From Vanessa cardui (taxonomy: Eukaryota; Arthropoda; Insecta; Lepidoptera; Nymphalidae): a DNA stretch of 64,000 nt. The notes below the pieces were generated by a model. The model did no database searches. It was not told the DNA's origin and saw only the letters and a program-made list of their open reading frames with translations. A program made the position numbers and the translations under genes. This document shows, in pieces, positions 11,650 through 23,639 of this stretch. The DNA lies in the NCBI RefSeq assembly GCF_905220365.1, contig NC_061130.1:4409501-4473500 (forward strand), read 5' to 3'. Position 1 is the first letter of the stretch. Every line of letters begins with the position of its first letter.

Positions 11650-11875
11650 ATATTGGTAGGCGAACGGGCAAATTTACCACCTGATGGTAAGTGGTCACCG
11701 CCACCCTTTGACATAGCGTTGATCAACTATTCCTGACCTTATCAATACGTCACCAATTTTGGAAGTTACACGGGTTGCCTTACCCTTCAATCCGGAACAC
11801 TACAATTCTCAGTATTGCTGTAAAATATTTGATAAATAGGTGGTACCCAGATTGGTTGCACTAAACCCTAGCCTC
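11650..11875 (-). mobile_element. Old SINE family A copy
   Basis: Strongly diverged minus copy that keeps ACCTGATGGTAAGTGGTCAC, AATCCGGAACACTACAAT and GGTGGTACCCAG. Confidence 0.6.
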
Positions 11876-12799
11876 AAATAAGAATTTATTTACCTAGTAT
11901 TGAGCACATTTGTATAACCCATCCGAAAATAAAAGCCTCTTTGATGAGGACCCCAAATCTGTGGTAGGAAACTTTGAGTCAAGCTTATTTGAGTGAGACC
12001 GAAGTTAGTAAAGTTTATTGAGCCTTTCCAATAGTCCCTAGCATTTTAATCAGAACTTAAAAACTGTACCTTAAGCATCGCGGTCGAATTCGTCAAATGA
12101 AATTAATTCAATGTTTCCAAAACTAAGTTAATCTTTCGGATTATGAATTACGACCTGAATTGATATAGACAAGCTTTGCTTTCCGATCGTACCTGCATTG
12201 AAGATTTAATATACGTGTAAAATTTAAAAGTATAAATATTAATGGAAGCAAAAAAAATCTGCGTTTGACCCAATTTAGTAGATTTGGAAACATCCATAAA
12301 TTAGTTTTTTGAAAAATTTAACAATCAAATTATGTATTTACATTTGTAATGTTTATCCACTCTGGACATTGCTTCTGAATAACAAATAGACGAAAATAAA
12401 AGTTGGTGAAGTAAAGTTGACTAAGTAGCCATATGGAGAAGTAATGCTTAAAAAAAATAATTTATATCGACTGACCGAAATAAATATATGAAATAATTTA
12501 TAGACAGAGTCACTCGTGCTGAGTGATTGATTCGATTCTGTTGTGAAATTAAAAAAAAATCGTAATAAAGAAAGTCACACATACATGAAGCCTGCCCTAA
12601 AAAGGAGTATCTTTTTAGGGCCGTGGTATAAATAGACCGTTATTTCAACTCACAAACAGACGCTTTAATATTACTTATTTTTAGAGTTAGACTATCAAAT
12701 AAACCGTCTGGATAATTAAGTTTTAGTTTTGTCAATTAATAAATTCAAATGTTATGATAAGGAAACTTTGATTCATAATGCGTTATGATAAAAAGGGTG
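11876..12799. other. No gene; one short hairpin
   Basis: AT-rich. A 10-bp stem, GCCCTAAAAA against TTTTTAGGGC, lies near 12595-12622. No ORF or repeat family recognised. Confidence 0.5.
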
Positions 12800-12920
12800 C
12801 AAAACGTGCACGTCCTACATTTCGCATCTGTACATATTATACAATAAACAAATTCTGTAGTACGAGTATATTTAAAACCAGTATTTCACCCGTGGGAAGC
12901 CGGGAAGGGTTCCTTGTATA
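12800..12920 (+). mobile_element. Helitron-like 3' end fragment
   Basis: Keeps AAACAAATTCTGTAGTACGA, TATTTCACCCGTGGGAAGCC and a decayed terminus, matching the ends at 10744, 21047 and 39443. Confidence 0.45.
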
Positions 12921-14412
12921 TTATAAATTAAAGTCCTTCTACTGAATATGATTTTCATACGGTTCTTACTTTCGGAGTAATGATGATGATGAATGGATAA
13001 TGATGATTATTGATTGATTATATTTTTAAACTATAGATTATACAATCGATAAATATGAGCCTTTGACGTTCGATATTTAAGTTTCATTAAAAAAAAAAGT
13101 AAAGTCTGTATATTATACATCGCAAACAAAATCTAATAAAGAAAAATGTCTTCCTATAACCAAATTTATTCTATGAGAACAAAAATCCGTTTGGCCCGGA
13201 ATCACGTTTCAACACATCCAGATAAATGGAATTTTGTGAACACGTACACCATATCCGGGAGTTTCATAAATATAGTTTTCTCTCTTGTCAGTCATATCAT
13301 TTTATACGAAATTGTAAGAAAAAACACTCGAATTATGAAATTTAAATAACAGTTATACGATCTAATAAAATTAAACTATTGACAGTGCGAAATGTGTGCA
13401 CATTCAAAAAAAAAATCTTTAAGAAAGGTTTACTATGACACACAAATTACCTCCATTACCCAGACTATTGCAAAAGGGTTACAATAAACAAAAAAAATAA
13501 TTTAAGAATAAATAATAAAGTGTGTTGTAGGTTATATAATAAAATATAAAATTGATATACTTAACGGCAGTTAGTAGGCATTATTAGACAATAAATAACA
13601 TCCAACATAGCTCCTAAATCAAAAACAAAATACGATAAAAGCCGACAGGTCTGGGGACATTAAATGTTGCCACGTTTAAAAATAAAATTCCTGCTTCATT
13701 AACAATGTTATGCCGTTTAAAATTTTTTAAGGGATAGATATCGGCAGAATAATTACATTTATCTAAATTCTACAGATAAGAATAAGTTTAATTATGATTG
13801 CTATTAATTTATTGGAATTATCTACCAGTTATAATTATTTAACTTAAGGAATTGATTTGGATACCGTTTCATGAATTCGAATTGTTTCTAATAATATACC
13901 TAATTCAAAATTGATTATTAATTTATTCAATAAACTATTATTATATATTTCTAATTTCAAAATGTTTATATGATATTAAAATACAATGTACCTTATAACT
14001 TATTCGTTTTAGTTCTATTAAGTTGTGACGTAGATCGTACAATTTATTGAAACCGTAGGAAACTTATAATGCGAGGAAAATTAGTGCAGTTAAAACTCAA
14101 TTTAAGGAGCTCGGTGAGTGAGAATATTGAAAAGCCTCTTAAAGTTAGAGTTCCCTGCGGGAAAATATTCTGCGTCAACTAGGACCTCCGTCACGTCAAC
14201 AGGAGAAATGCCGCTATGATTGTCTCTAAAGATAATATAATTGAGAAGCAAAAAGCTTTATAGGTCTTTGATTTATACCCAAGTAGCAGTACACCTCGTT
14301 TACAAATTAGCACGTTGATCACGTGACCTTGCAATGACCTTTCAAAATCATAATTTTCTATTTATTTTTTATGGCTCTAGTCTGTTTATCTGAACAGTTT
14401 TTCAGGTAATGA
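12921..14412. other. No gene; one DR5/E-box motif cluster
   Basis: Mostly AT-rich. A 67-codon plus ORF (13146-13349) has no recognisable domain. The motif cluster at 14320-14340 is given separately. Confidence 0.45.
14320..14340 (-). promoter_or_regulatory. E-box overlapping two nuclear-receptor half-sites (DR5)
   Basis: CACGTG (14320-14325) overlaps TGACCT (14324-14329), followed by a second TGACCT (14335-14340) with five bases between. On minus this is AGGTCA-N5-AGGTCA next to CACGTG. The arrangement fits a nuclear-receptor direct repeat, but there is no neighbouring gene and chance is possible. Confidence 0.25.
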
Positions 14413-14632
14413 TGATTAAATTAATTATTAATATTAATTTAAATAATTGTATTAACTAACATGACTGTATTTTTTTAAATGTTGAATAAGAGTAACTACT
14501 GAGTTTCTTGCCGGTTCTTCTCGGTAGAATCTACTTTCCGAACTGGTGGTAGCTTCACTTAATTGTTAAATGATGATTCAAAAGTGCTTGTTAAAGCCCA
14601 CTTGAATAAAGTATATTTTGATTTTGATAAAC
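14413..14632 (+). mobile_element. LINE 3' UTR (family C)
   Basis: Close copy of 199-395: ATTAACTAACATGACTGTAT, GAGTTTCTTGCCGGTTCTTC, CCGAACTGGTGGTAGC and the end TTGAATAAAG followed by TATATTTTGATTTTGAT. Confidence 0.7.
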
Positions 14633-14984
14633 AAGTAAATTAAGAGTTTGGGAATCATACGACAGATACAAAAAGTAACTTTACCTATATATATTTCATT
14701 TATCGTAGAGTGTATGGGAAAACAGATTTGCTGGAAAGCAAGTACATAAAACGGTAATGAATTGATGTCCCCTGACAGATTTCCGTTACGCCGGCCACTC
14801 TAATGGAGAATAGGAAACTACGTAGTATATACTCGTATTATAGTCCGCTAGTGTATGTAAACACAAGTGTGCACTTTATTACATCAGTCTCAAAATCCTA
14901 TCATCAGAAAGAGTCAAGAATAGGGCCAAATATTTAACGTGATCTATGAGACAAGCTCTAAATTCAAACCTTTGAAATGCTATT
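14633..14984. other. No recognised feature
   Basis: Nothing recognised. Confidence 0.5.
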
Positions 14985-15110
14985 AAAAATATATTGACAG
15001 AATATCGCAATAATATTTATATGGACGAACCCACGTTTTGAACTTAGGACATCAAAATCTGCAACACTATAAGCTAGCCACTACACAAACGCAGAACCGA
15101 ATAAATACTC
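14985..15110 (-). mobile_element. Possible tRNA-like SINE fragment of another family
   Basis: Read on minus: GTGTAGTGGCTAGCTTATAG (A-box-like), then AAGTTCAAAACGTGGGTTCG (B-box-like), then ATATAAATATTATTG. It differs from families A and B. Only one copy was seen, so this is tentative. Confidence 0.3.
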
Positions 15111-16045
15111 TTCAAAATGAGGGATTCTACAGCGGATCTTGAGCTCGTACATTTGGTACGTTGATGTTATATTCAACCTAAATGCTAAAAATGATGTCAC
15201 CTCCATTTATCCAATTACGTTTCTAGGTTACGCTGTTTTACGATGTCATTACACGCTAACAGGTACACCTAATCCTCCTTTCTTCATATTTCATACTATC
15301 CAGTGACGTAATAACGTTATATTGAAAGTCTTGCCGGACCTTACAAAAATATAGAATTGAAAAAGAAATAAAAACAGTTATTTTTTTGTAATAAACAATT
15401 CTTTTTCATTTTGTGTATGCGAAGACCAAATGCAACTGAATTTTAAGCCAGTTCTACACAACCAATTGAGCTAAAATGCTGAACACATTTTCGGTACTGG
15501 CAACAATACGATCTAGGCGCAGTTACTATATTCGAAAAAGGAATCGTTTTGCTTTCGAATAGTGGAATTGTCTAATTGCCGTTTCCAACTTTTATAGAAA
15601 CACTAACCATACTGTCCTTTATTTATTTTTATCTTCACTAGCATGTTTCGGTATACGAGACTCAGCTTAAACATTTTTCGATATATTGTCTATAGACAAA
15701 ATGCATTAGGAACAAAAAAAAACCAAATTAGCTAATCCTTTCAAAAATATATCATAAGGAAAAATTGATATGAAAACTTTTTGGTATGTTTATGTATACA
15801 AAAATATCATAATACTGTCCTACAGCTGTTACAGAACTAATGATAATAGACGGGATCACTTTCCTCTCAATAAAGCGTAGCCATTTTGCATAGCAATAGT
15901 ATAGTAATATCGCGCCAATGTCTTATAAGATAAGTTAACTAGAAAACAAAGATTATGAAAAATTACGAATTTCAAGATAAAATAGAAGCATAATGGGAAC
16001 TGTTCAACTACGAAGGAAATTTATCGTGAAATAATCTATAATCAA
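15111..16045. other. No recognised feature
   Basis: AT-rich; nothing recognised. Confidence 0.5.
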
Positions 16046-16440
16046 AAAAACTTACAAGCACTTTTGAATCGTCATTTAAGAACAAATATATATATTTTTA
16101 TATTAAGTTAAGCTACCACCGGTTCGGAAAATAGGTTCTACTGAGAAGAACCAGCAAGAAGTGTTACTCTTTCTCACCATTTCAAAATACAGTCATGTTA
16201 GTTACATATAATTATATATGTTTGTAATTTATCCTGCCTGGAAGTCCACAAGCATTAATTCCATTTTTATCGTCTGCATAATCTTGTACCGAATAATATG
16301 CCTTCTTTACCAATGTACTTTTTACAAATGATTTTAATTTATGAATCGCCAAACTTAAAAATATCTTTGCCAATTTAATGTTGAAATTTGATATTCAGTT
16401 GATTTCAAACAAATTTCATTAATTCAGCAATTTAATGAAT
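16046..16440 (-). mobile_element. LINE 3' end with ORF remnant (family C)
   Basis: On minus, 16378-16230 reads as a reverse-transcriptase C-terminal tail including FVKSTLVKKAYYSVQDYADD, followed by the family C 3' UTR (CCGAACCGGTGGTAGCTTAA). It parallels the coding remnant at 60-165. Confidence 0.65.
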
Positions 16441-16503
16441 CAAATTTGTCTGGTGGTCTTTCATTGCGAAGCGAATTAGACAAAACATAATTTGTGTTAT
16501 CAT

Positions 16504-16645
16504 TACTAGCCTGTAAATTTCCGATGACTCGGCTAAGGTTTCCTTTGGTTTTGAAGAGAAGTTTTGAAAGTAATTCCAACACGCTGCTCCAACGCCAGTT
16601 GGTTACATATATAGGTTTCCTCACGATGTTTTCCTGCGCCGCATG
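16504..16645 (-). mobile_element. SINE family B fragment
   Basis: Diverged minus copy: GCCTGTAAATTTCCGATG, then CAACACGCTGCTCCAACGCC, then AGGTTTCCTCACGATG. The head is missing. Confidence 0.6.
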
Positions 16646-16675
16646 GTATCATATTTGTATTGAATTTAATATATT

Positions 16676-16822
16676 CGATCAAACTCAAACTCAAATAACT
16701 TTATTCAATATAGAAGCATTACACTTTCTTATTGATGGTCAATTAAAACACTACCACCGGTTCGGAAAAGAAAATACCCTGACCTGAGAAGAACCGGCGA
16801 AAGAAACTCTGCGGGTTTATTT
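16676..16822 (-). mobile_element. LINE 3' UTR, diverged family C subtype
   Basis: CTCAAATAACTTTATTCAAT (minus of the AATAAAG-type tail), CTACCACCGGTTCGGAAA and GAAGAACCGGCG. Confidence 0.55.
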
Positions 16823-16865
16823 TTTTTTTGTCTCATATATTATCAATTAGTACGTTTTCGATACG

Positions 16866-17079
16866 TACCTTATCTCAAACTTTTTTTTTTCGCTGGAAAA
16901 ACACTTTACGCGCCTACAAAGTGGAAGGGTGTGTGGGACTCCCCGGTTTTCTGGACGCCGAGTGCGCCCAGGTCCACCGGGTTTACCACCCACTAAAAAC
17001 CAGCGGTACCCTCTCCGTCTTTCGGCGGACGCCACGGGATCGCTTACGCATGCTACCGTGACTACCTTATCTCAAACTT
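16866..17079 (-). mobile_element. GC-rich 0.18-kb retroposon, family F (copy 1), with 17-bp target duplication
   Basis: The element occupies 16883-17062 in minus orientation: a T-run (poly-A tail on minus), then TCGCTGGAAAAACAC, a GC-rich body with GTGTGTGGGACTCCCCGG and GGTCCACCGGGTTTACC, ending CATGCTACCGTGAC. The direct repeat TACCTTATCTCAAACTT at 16866-16882 and 17063-17079 is a perfect target duplication. A second copy with the same 5' end is at 45064-45250. No convincing Pol III boxes were found, so it may be a SINE or a fixed-length LINE 3' end. ORFs over it are shadows. Confidence 0.8.
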
Positions 17080-17164
17080 GTCCTAAACATCGCAAAGTTT
17101 TTATTTTCAATAATTTATTTGAAATACCTTGGACTTGATTTTAAAATATATATTCATGGTCCTA

Positions 17165-17400
17165 GGTCCTGGTTCATGTGCTTAATTTGTCTTTATAATT
17201 CATCTCGTGCTCAGCGGTGAAGGAAAACATCGTGAGGAAACCTGCATGCGACAAATTTCATAGAAATTCTGCCACATGTGTATTCCCCCAACCCTCATTG
17301 GAACAGCGTGGTGGAATATGTTCCAAACCTTCTCCTCAAAGGGAGAGGAGGCCTTTAGCCCAGCAGTGGGTATTTACAGGCTGTTGTTGTTGTTGTCCTA
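17165..17400 (+). mobile_element. 5'-truncated SINE family B with (TTG)n tail
   Basis: Begins inside the element (GGTTCATGTGCTTAATTTG) and runs through TTCTCCTCAAAGGGAGAGG to TTTACAGGCTGTTGTTGTTG. The Pol III head is missing. Confidence 0.8.
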
Positions 17401-18026
17401 TATTCATGTGGAAGAAAGACAATAAATATTTCGTTTTTCATTATGCAAATGATGAAGTTGATTGCATTCAGATTGATTTAAAAGTGTCGAGGAATAAACC
17501 GAAACGAATGAAGGTGTGACAGCCGAAAACGCCGGGCGAGTGTTAAAATTCCACGTTTTTGTACGAGACCATACCAACGGAAATAAGATTTTTTAAAATT
17601 CGCCCCTCAAAGTGCTATTCCCATGACTTCATTTGAGATTACGTTGAATATGCATTTACAATATTGACTACCAAATTTTCCCGCTCCAAAATTACAAAAA
17701 ATAATCTCTAGATTATCAATCCCGTAAATAAGCTTTTACCAGTAAAAAGGTTTTACATACCATTTTAATAGAAAGAACGCTACTATAAGGTTTTAAATAA
17801 ATGTTTTTTTTTGCCAAGTAAATTTTAAAAATTTCGAAACGTTATTAACGTTAACACAGTAAATCTAACGTAAGCGACGGACAAATCAATAATCTAAAAT
17901 AATTATAAGTTAAAACTTATTTTTATAACAATATGACTTATAATTTCGGTTTCGAGATATTTACTATGTTGTTTTTTTTTCGATTTCGATTTCGTTTTTT
18001 ATAGCTCAATATTTCGATATTATTAT
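17401..18026. other. No recognised feature
   Basis: AT-rich; nothing recognised. Confidence 0.5.
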
Positions 18027-18225
18027 AAAGTCGAAATATCGAGCTCCACCGAACAAAAATAAAAAACATTGTAAATATACCGAAATCAATAACTTTTATA
18101 ATAAAAATAACCATGTTAATTTAAAATCTTATATTCGTAGATAATGTCTAAATATCGAGAACCAACGGATAACAAAAAAACATGGTAAATATCCTGTAAT
18201 TAATAACTGTAATACTTTTTTATTA
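18027..18225 (+). repeat. Two family G repeats in tandem
   Basis: 18027-18133 carries CGAGCTCCACCGAACAAAAA through AATAACCATGTTAATTTAAA. 18134-18225 restarts with ATTCGTAGATAATGTC and repeats the same order in diverged form. Confidence 0.6.
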
Positions 18226-19493
18226 TTATTAAGTACGTAATGTGATTGCAAACATCTTAAAACCACTGCCTTAAAACCATAATGGTTAAATTTGGTTTCG
18301 AACACACAAAAAACCCGGACAAGTGTAATTTAGACTTTGCGAATATATAGAAATTACGATGTTAACACCGATATATTTTCATTGCACAGAATTTTAGATT
18401 TCACTGACAGACAGACAAACAACGAAGTAATTTTATAACGATCACTTTCTCCTTTAGAATTATGGAAACCTAAAAATACTTATAAATAAATGTCTTACAG
18501 ATAATAGAGATAAGCTCGCTTCAGTAAAACAGATGCCGTTTATATAAAAGATAAAATAACATTAATAAAAACTAATCTATAAATAGTAAAACAAGACGCG
18601 GCTTTCCTCTTTTTGTATCTTCGTTTATTTCTTCATTATCACTTTAACAATTTTGATAATGTTTTTACTTATAATAAGAGCAGTAAACAAGAAAAGTTTT
18701 TTATATATATTTATTAAGGTGGCATTGACAATTTAAATTACTCAAATTAAAATTTCTAATCCGTGAACAAAAGTTATGTTTAATGCTCAAATTATGACAC
18801 AATATTTTTTTCTATTCTTCATATTATTCACTTGCTGTACATACTTTTTATGTAATTTATATACCTAAATATATATTGCGGTCATTATATACAAATAAAA
18901 GACCGAGAAATGCAAATAAACCGTGATTTTTGTATATATTGTAGGGAGGACTTAGAAAAGTTTAACTTAAAATTGTCGTGCATTCGCCGCCATACTAAAA
19001 AAATGGCTCAATTTAATTATGTACATTTCTAAATGTACATAGCGACTGGACTAAGAGTTTCAAAGTACAAAAGGACTAAAACAAACAAGCCAAATTTATT
19101 ATCTTTGTGTGCGTGACAGCTAGGCTTGCTACTCAGCAAACTATTACTTTATTATATTTACTAGTGTGCGTGTAATTAGTGTTGCCAGCTGTTGAAACAT
19201 TTTTAAATAAATATTTTAAAATAACGCCTCCTTAATTTTCTCTTTATTGATTGCACATGTGTAGGCGAGGAGGTTAAATAATGTTGTATATAACGAAGAT
19301 ATTTACTTGAAACTTGTTATGATGAGAGTGAGCTCGAAGTTGGTTCGTTCCCTACGGTACGGGGATGTCAAAGATCAAAACAGTTCGATTCATCACTGGT
19401 AACTCCTTACAGGCTCTCCCTCAGAAATTTATTGTATACGTTAATTGTAAACATATATTTAAAAATCACGTAATTTATGCACAATACACATGC
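18226..19493. other. No gene recognised
   Basis: AT-rich. ACTGACAGACAGACAAACAA near 18400 is typical of decayed Helitron or LINE ends, but no boundary can be set. Confidence 0.4.
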
Positions 19494-19935
19494 GAAACCG
19501 GCAGTGGCGGATTTACAAACCTGCCGCTAGTAGGATATTTAATTTTTGCCACCCCTACTTTTTTTTGCAACATTTATGATTTGTGTTCTCTCGTCCTCAT
19601 TACATCGGTTTCTTCCCGTTATTAGTATGATTATAAACTAGGTGATATTTCTGTCCGCGTGCATCTTAACCGATGATTACGGGTTCAAACCCAGGAAAGC
19701 ACCGCTGAATTCATGTGCTTAATTTGTGTTTATAATTATTTTGGTAGTTACTAGATTAGTTTTCTAACCCGCTATGTAGTGACGAGTATACGGATTACGG
19801 ACATAATGTGTATACTTATAATTATAAGTTTCTTTTTTAATTTCTGTAAGATAAGAACAAATTTGGCCCCTCTAAATCAGTCGCCCTAGGCTCCAGCCTA
19901 CTTAGCCTATTGGTAAATCCGCCACTGGAAACCGG
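19494..19935. mobile_element. hAT-type MITE with 8-bp target duplication
   Basis: The element is 19502-19927. The termini CAGTGGCGGATTTA (19502-19515) and TAAATCCGCCACTG (19914-19927) are perfect 14-bp inverted repeats, and GAAACCGG flanks both sides (19494-19501, 19928-19935). CAG-type ends with an 8-bp duplication are diagnostic of the hAT superfamily. There is no transposase. A SINE B head lies inside at about 19656-19738. Confidence 0.88.
19656..19738 (+). mobile_element. SINE family B head inside the hAT MITE
   Basis: GCGTGCATCTTAACCGATGA, the B box GGGTTCAAACCC and GTGCTTAATTTGTGTTTATA. Only the first third is present. Confidence 0.65.
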
Positions 19936-20439
19936 TAAATGAATCAGGTTAAATTGTGAACAGGAATTCTTTGTATAACTTAGGTGAGCACTAAGCAATT
20001 GTTTTTCAACATTATTTATCTCCTTTAAGGGATGAAAGATTTATTTTAATCTCAATTTATATTTCTTTTTTGCAAATTCATCACCTAAAAAACTTAAACG
20101 AAGACTACTTTATTAATTGGTGTGTGCTAAAGATAAAGATTTTTTATGGAAATAATCATTTTTGAAGGTTAAAAAGATACAGATATAAAGCCTTCCGTTT
20201 GAGTATATAATATTCTGTGTAATGGTTTTGAAAGTACGATTTTTAACACGATGAATTTAGGGTAAAGTCTGCATAGTAGTTCGCCATTTAAGATGTGTAT
20301 ATCGATAAAAGTGAAGCTAGTTAACACAAAACTCTAATGCTCCAGAAAATTCTTTAGGCTTCTGAATAATGTATTACCAAGGAGATATCCTATGGAGTAC
20401 ACTGCTAGTTCCTATAAAAAATAACTTAATATATTTTGT
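19936..20439. other. No recognised feature
   Basis: AT-rich; nothing recognised. Confidence 0.5.
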
Positions 20440-21047
20440 CTTATTATAATCATTATAAAGTATAAAACAAAACTTGCTTACCGCTGATTACACAACGGAT
20501 TTTGATGCGGTTTTTTTAATGGATAGATGAATTCAATAGGACGGTTTATATGTATAATACATGCACAATATATTATAGAAATATTGATAATTTTATTTTT
20601 TAAAGTGATGTCGTATATAAACAACTTTTTTGTGCTCACAATGCAAACGCTGGCTAAACCCTACAAGATAGATCAAAATAATGTACTACAATATTGTACA
20701 CCTTAAAAAGGTTGCAAAAAAGTCCACGATGGTATATGTTTATCTCTTAGGGATAACCCTCATCAACCATTTATTTTCCTTTACTTTTTACGAGAAATAA
20801 TGGGTAATTTTCAAAGCGATTTTAAGCAATACAGCATTAATTCTTATCCAATTAAGTTTAAATACATTATGCAACAATTTGGTCCTTCACGACGTATTAT
20901 TTGAATAAATATTTTCGAAGATATTTTACATTTAAAAGTCAAGCATAGCGGTTTGTATTGTTTAATGCCTGAAAAACTGAAAACGCTGTAAGACATTCTG
21001 TACTATATTTAGTATAGCACCCGTGCGAAGAAGGGGCGGGTCACTAG
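20440..21047 (+). mobile_element. Helitron-like element
   Basis: Contains CAACGGATTTTGATGCGG and TTTTTTTAATGGATAGATGA and ends CCGTGCGAAGAAGGGGCG then GGTCACTAG at 21047, matching the copies ending at 10744, 26880 and 39443. The 5' boundary is uncertain, and a middle section (20640-20990) is not shared with the other copies. Confidence 0.6.
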
Positions 21048-21837
21048 TTCATATCGTGATAAGTACTTTATTTCAATTGATAATTCTTAATTCTACCTTA
21101 GTTACGTTAAGTAACTAATTTTAAGAAGGTACATAATTTTTTTTATGATTATAAAGTTATTTCCTGTACCCAAAGGTATCGAAAATCAATTTTATCTCTA
21201 AAAGACTTTTCGACCAATTTTCTTTGCAGCCAACTTTGTATCGTATAATTTAAACACATGTTTATGAATATTTTAAAAACATATTTAAACGTTTCATAAG
21301 ATCAGTGAACTATTAATAATTAACGTTACTTATGTAAGTCTTGCAGTAAATAATGTGATAAGTAACTAGAACACTATATTATTACATAATAACACTTAAC
21401 GGTATTGTAGGAAACTTACTCGTACCTACTTGTTACTTAAAACTTCATGCATTGTGGCGAACAGAGCGAAACTTTTCTTTTGTTTCAATTCTTACACATG
21501 GCTGGAGAATGTAATATGACGATTTTTTAAATCAAATTTAAAATATAAACGCATTCTTTTTTTAAATTTCATTACACGTCAAATAATTTTATAAATATAA
21601 CACGAGTACTAATCTTATCTATTATATAAAGAATATTTTTTGTATAGTGATTGTATAAGTAGTCTGTCTCACTCTTTTTAATTTTAAATTAGTAATGATA
21701 AAAAGAGATAAATCACCCCTTCAAGGTGTCTGTTACTCCTTACTAGTAAAATCTCTAATAATAATATAAATGCGAGAATAACTGGGACCATCTTTCGTTG
21801 CTTTTTCACAAACAAAACATAGAACCAAATTAAGATC
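21048..21837. other. No recognised feature
   Basis: AT-rich; nothing recognised. Confidence 0.5.
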
Positions 21838-22138
21838 AACAACAACAACAGCCTGTAAATTCCCACTGCTGAGCTAAAGGCCTCCTCTCCCTTTGAGGAG
21901 AAGGTTTGGAACATATTCCACCACGCTGTCCCAATGCGGGTTGGTGGAATACACATGTGGCAGAATTTCTATGAAATTTGTCACATGCAGGTTTCGTCAT
22001 GACGTTTTCCTTCACCACTGAGCACGAGATGAATTATAAAGATAAATTAAGTACATGAATCAGCGATTCTTACCTGGGTTTGAACCAGCAATCATCGGTT
22101 AAGATGCACGCGTTCTAACCACTGGGCCATCTCGACTC
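21838..22138 (-). mobile_element. SINE family B, full-length
   Basis: Minus copy with a CAACAACAACAGCC tail, the stem CTCTCCCTTTGAGGAG and an intact head (CTAACCACTGGGCCATCTCG). Confidence 0.85.
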
Positions 22139-22695
22139 GTAATTAAGAACATATACTAAATTTTATGCCTAACACTTGTACAACCGCTTAAATGCGAGTG
22201 AAACCGCGGGCCACGATTAGTTTTCTAATAATTTGAAAAACAACACATTTATAGCGTTTTATTGCGTGGATTTCACTTTACAAATCGTATAGTACATCGG
22301 ATAAAACCATTACAATACAAATGTACTTAAAATTTTAATTAAAAAAAATATAGATAACGAACATAATACCCATTCAAATTTGCATAGACAAAGCATAGAC
22401 ATATCTAATGAAATATTATTCAGGCTTGAACTAAACACATAAGCAATGCAGTCTCTCATTTGCAGAACATGCATATAGTACAATTTATATTCAAATCATC
22501 ATCACAGCAAACATACAGCACCTTGTAATAGTCATGCCTCGGGCAAGTTGATTATTATAGACTGATGTATTGTCTTGTTTATTCTACTAAGACTTCGAAA
22601 TCACCATGAAGGTTTTATTGTTTTAAATGTTTAAAGGGTTCCAATGAATTGACAGCTCGAAATTGTTCCAGTGCTAAAAGCCTCTCTTCTTGAGG
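22139..22695. other. No recognised feature
   Basis: AT-rich; nothing recognised. Confidence 0.5.
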
Positions 22696-22962
22696 AGAGC
22701 CGAGATGGCTCAGTGGTTAGAACGTATGCATCTTAATCGATGATTGCGGATTCAAACCCAAGCAAGCATCTCTGAATATTCATGTGCCTAATTTTTGTCT
22801 GACACCTACATGTGTCTAATTGCATAGAAATTCTACCACATGTGTATTCCACCAACCCGGATTGGAACAGCGTGGAATATGTTCCGAACTCCTCAAATGA
22901 AGAGGAGGCGTTAGCCCAGCAGTGGGATATTTACAGGATTGTGTTGTTGTTGTTGTTGTTGT
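22696..22962 (+). mobile_element. SINE family B, full-length with (TTG)n tail
   Basis: Head GAGATGGCTCAGTGGTTAG, B box GGATTCAAACCC and a tail of TTGTTGTTGTTGTTG. The short Cys-rich ORFs here are translations of the tail. Confidence 0.8.
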
Positions 22963-23044
22963 GTTAAGGATGATCGGAAGCTTACTCGAATACCTCGTTC
23001 TAATGCACATGAGACCTATTTCATTAGAGACATACGAAAAGTCA

Positions 23045-23120
23045 ATGGAGCTTGCTCCGTTTCGAACCCGCGATATGTCATTAAAATTCACGGTGTCTTA
23101 CCATGGGGCCATCTCGGCTC
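23045..23120 (-). mobile_element. SINE family B head fragment
   Basis: TTCGAACCCGCGATATGTC to CATGGGGCCATCTCGGCTC, the tRNA-like head only. Confidence 0.55.
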
Positions 23121-23373
23121 GCATTTCATAATTTTGCAAATAAAGTATGAATGAATAATTTAAAAGTCTCTTATACCTGTTTTACATAATACATATTTGA
23201 ATAATGTTATTCCAGCTAGACTTATTGTCTCAATAATTAAACAAAGACCAGTTTTATTCCTGACCAGTGTTCTACAATGGAATTTAAAAAAACATAAGTA
23301 TTGGAATTTCAAAGATGTAAATAAAATCGTTTTTATGACAATGCCATAAGCATATTACAGGCATTTATACTAA

Positions 23374-23595
23374 TACCAGTAGTCGCCCGCGGCTTCACTT
23401 GCTGCACTCGCGTTTTAGGGTATTGGCTGGGATGTGTTAGGCAAAATAGTAGCCTATATCCTTTCATGGAGTTCAAATTTGGGTCATACTAAATTTCATC
23501 AAAATCGGTTCAACAATTTGGTCGTGAAAGCGCAACAGACATACAAATAGACAGAGTTACTTTCACATTTATAATATTAGTAATATAGACTAAAA
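23374..23595 (-). mobile_element. Helitron-like (Lep1-type) element
   Basis: On minus it starts TCTATATTACTAATATTATA and continues GAAAGTAACTCTGTCT, then AACCGATTTTGATGAAATTT, and ends near CGCGGGCGAC. The start TCTATACTAATATTATAAA is the usual Lep1 5' signature. Confidence 0.65.
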
Positions 23596-23639
23596 CAAAA
23601 AAAAAAAAAAAAAACAATTTATTTTTTAAATAAACTTAC

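Noticed and set aside
13146..13349. 67-codon ORF
   Set aside because: No recognisable domain or gene context.
16828..17138. Overlapping GC-rich ORFs on both strands
   Set aside because: Lie within the GC-rich retroposon and its target duplications; same frames recur at 45064-45250.
22939..23154. Cys-rich ORF (MCCCCCCC...)
   Set aside because: Translation of the (TTG)n SINE tail.
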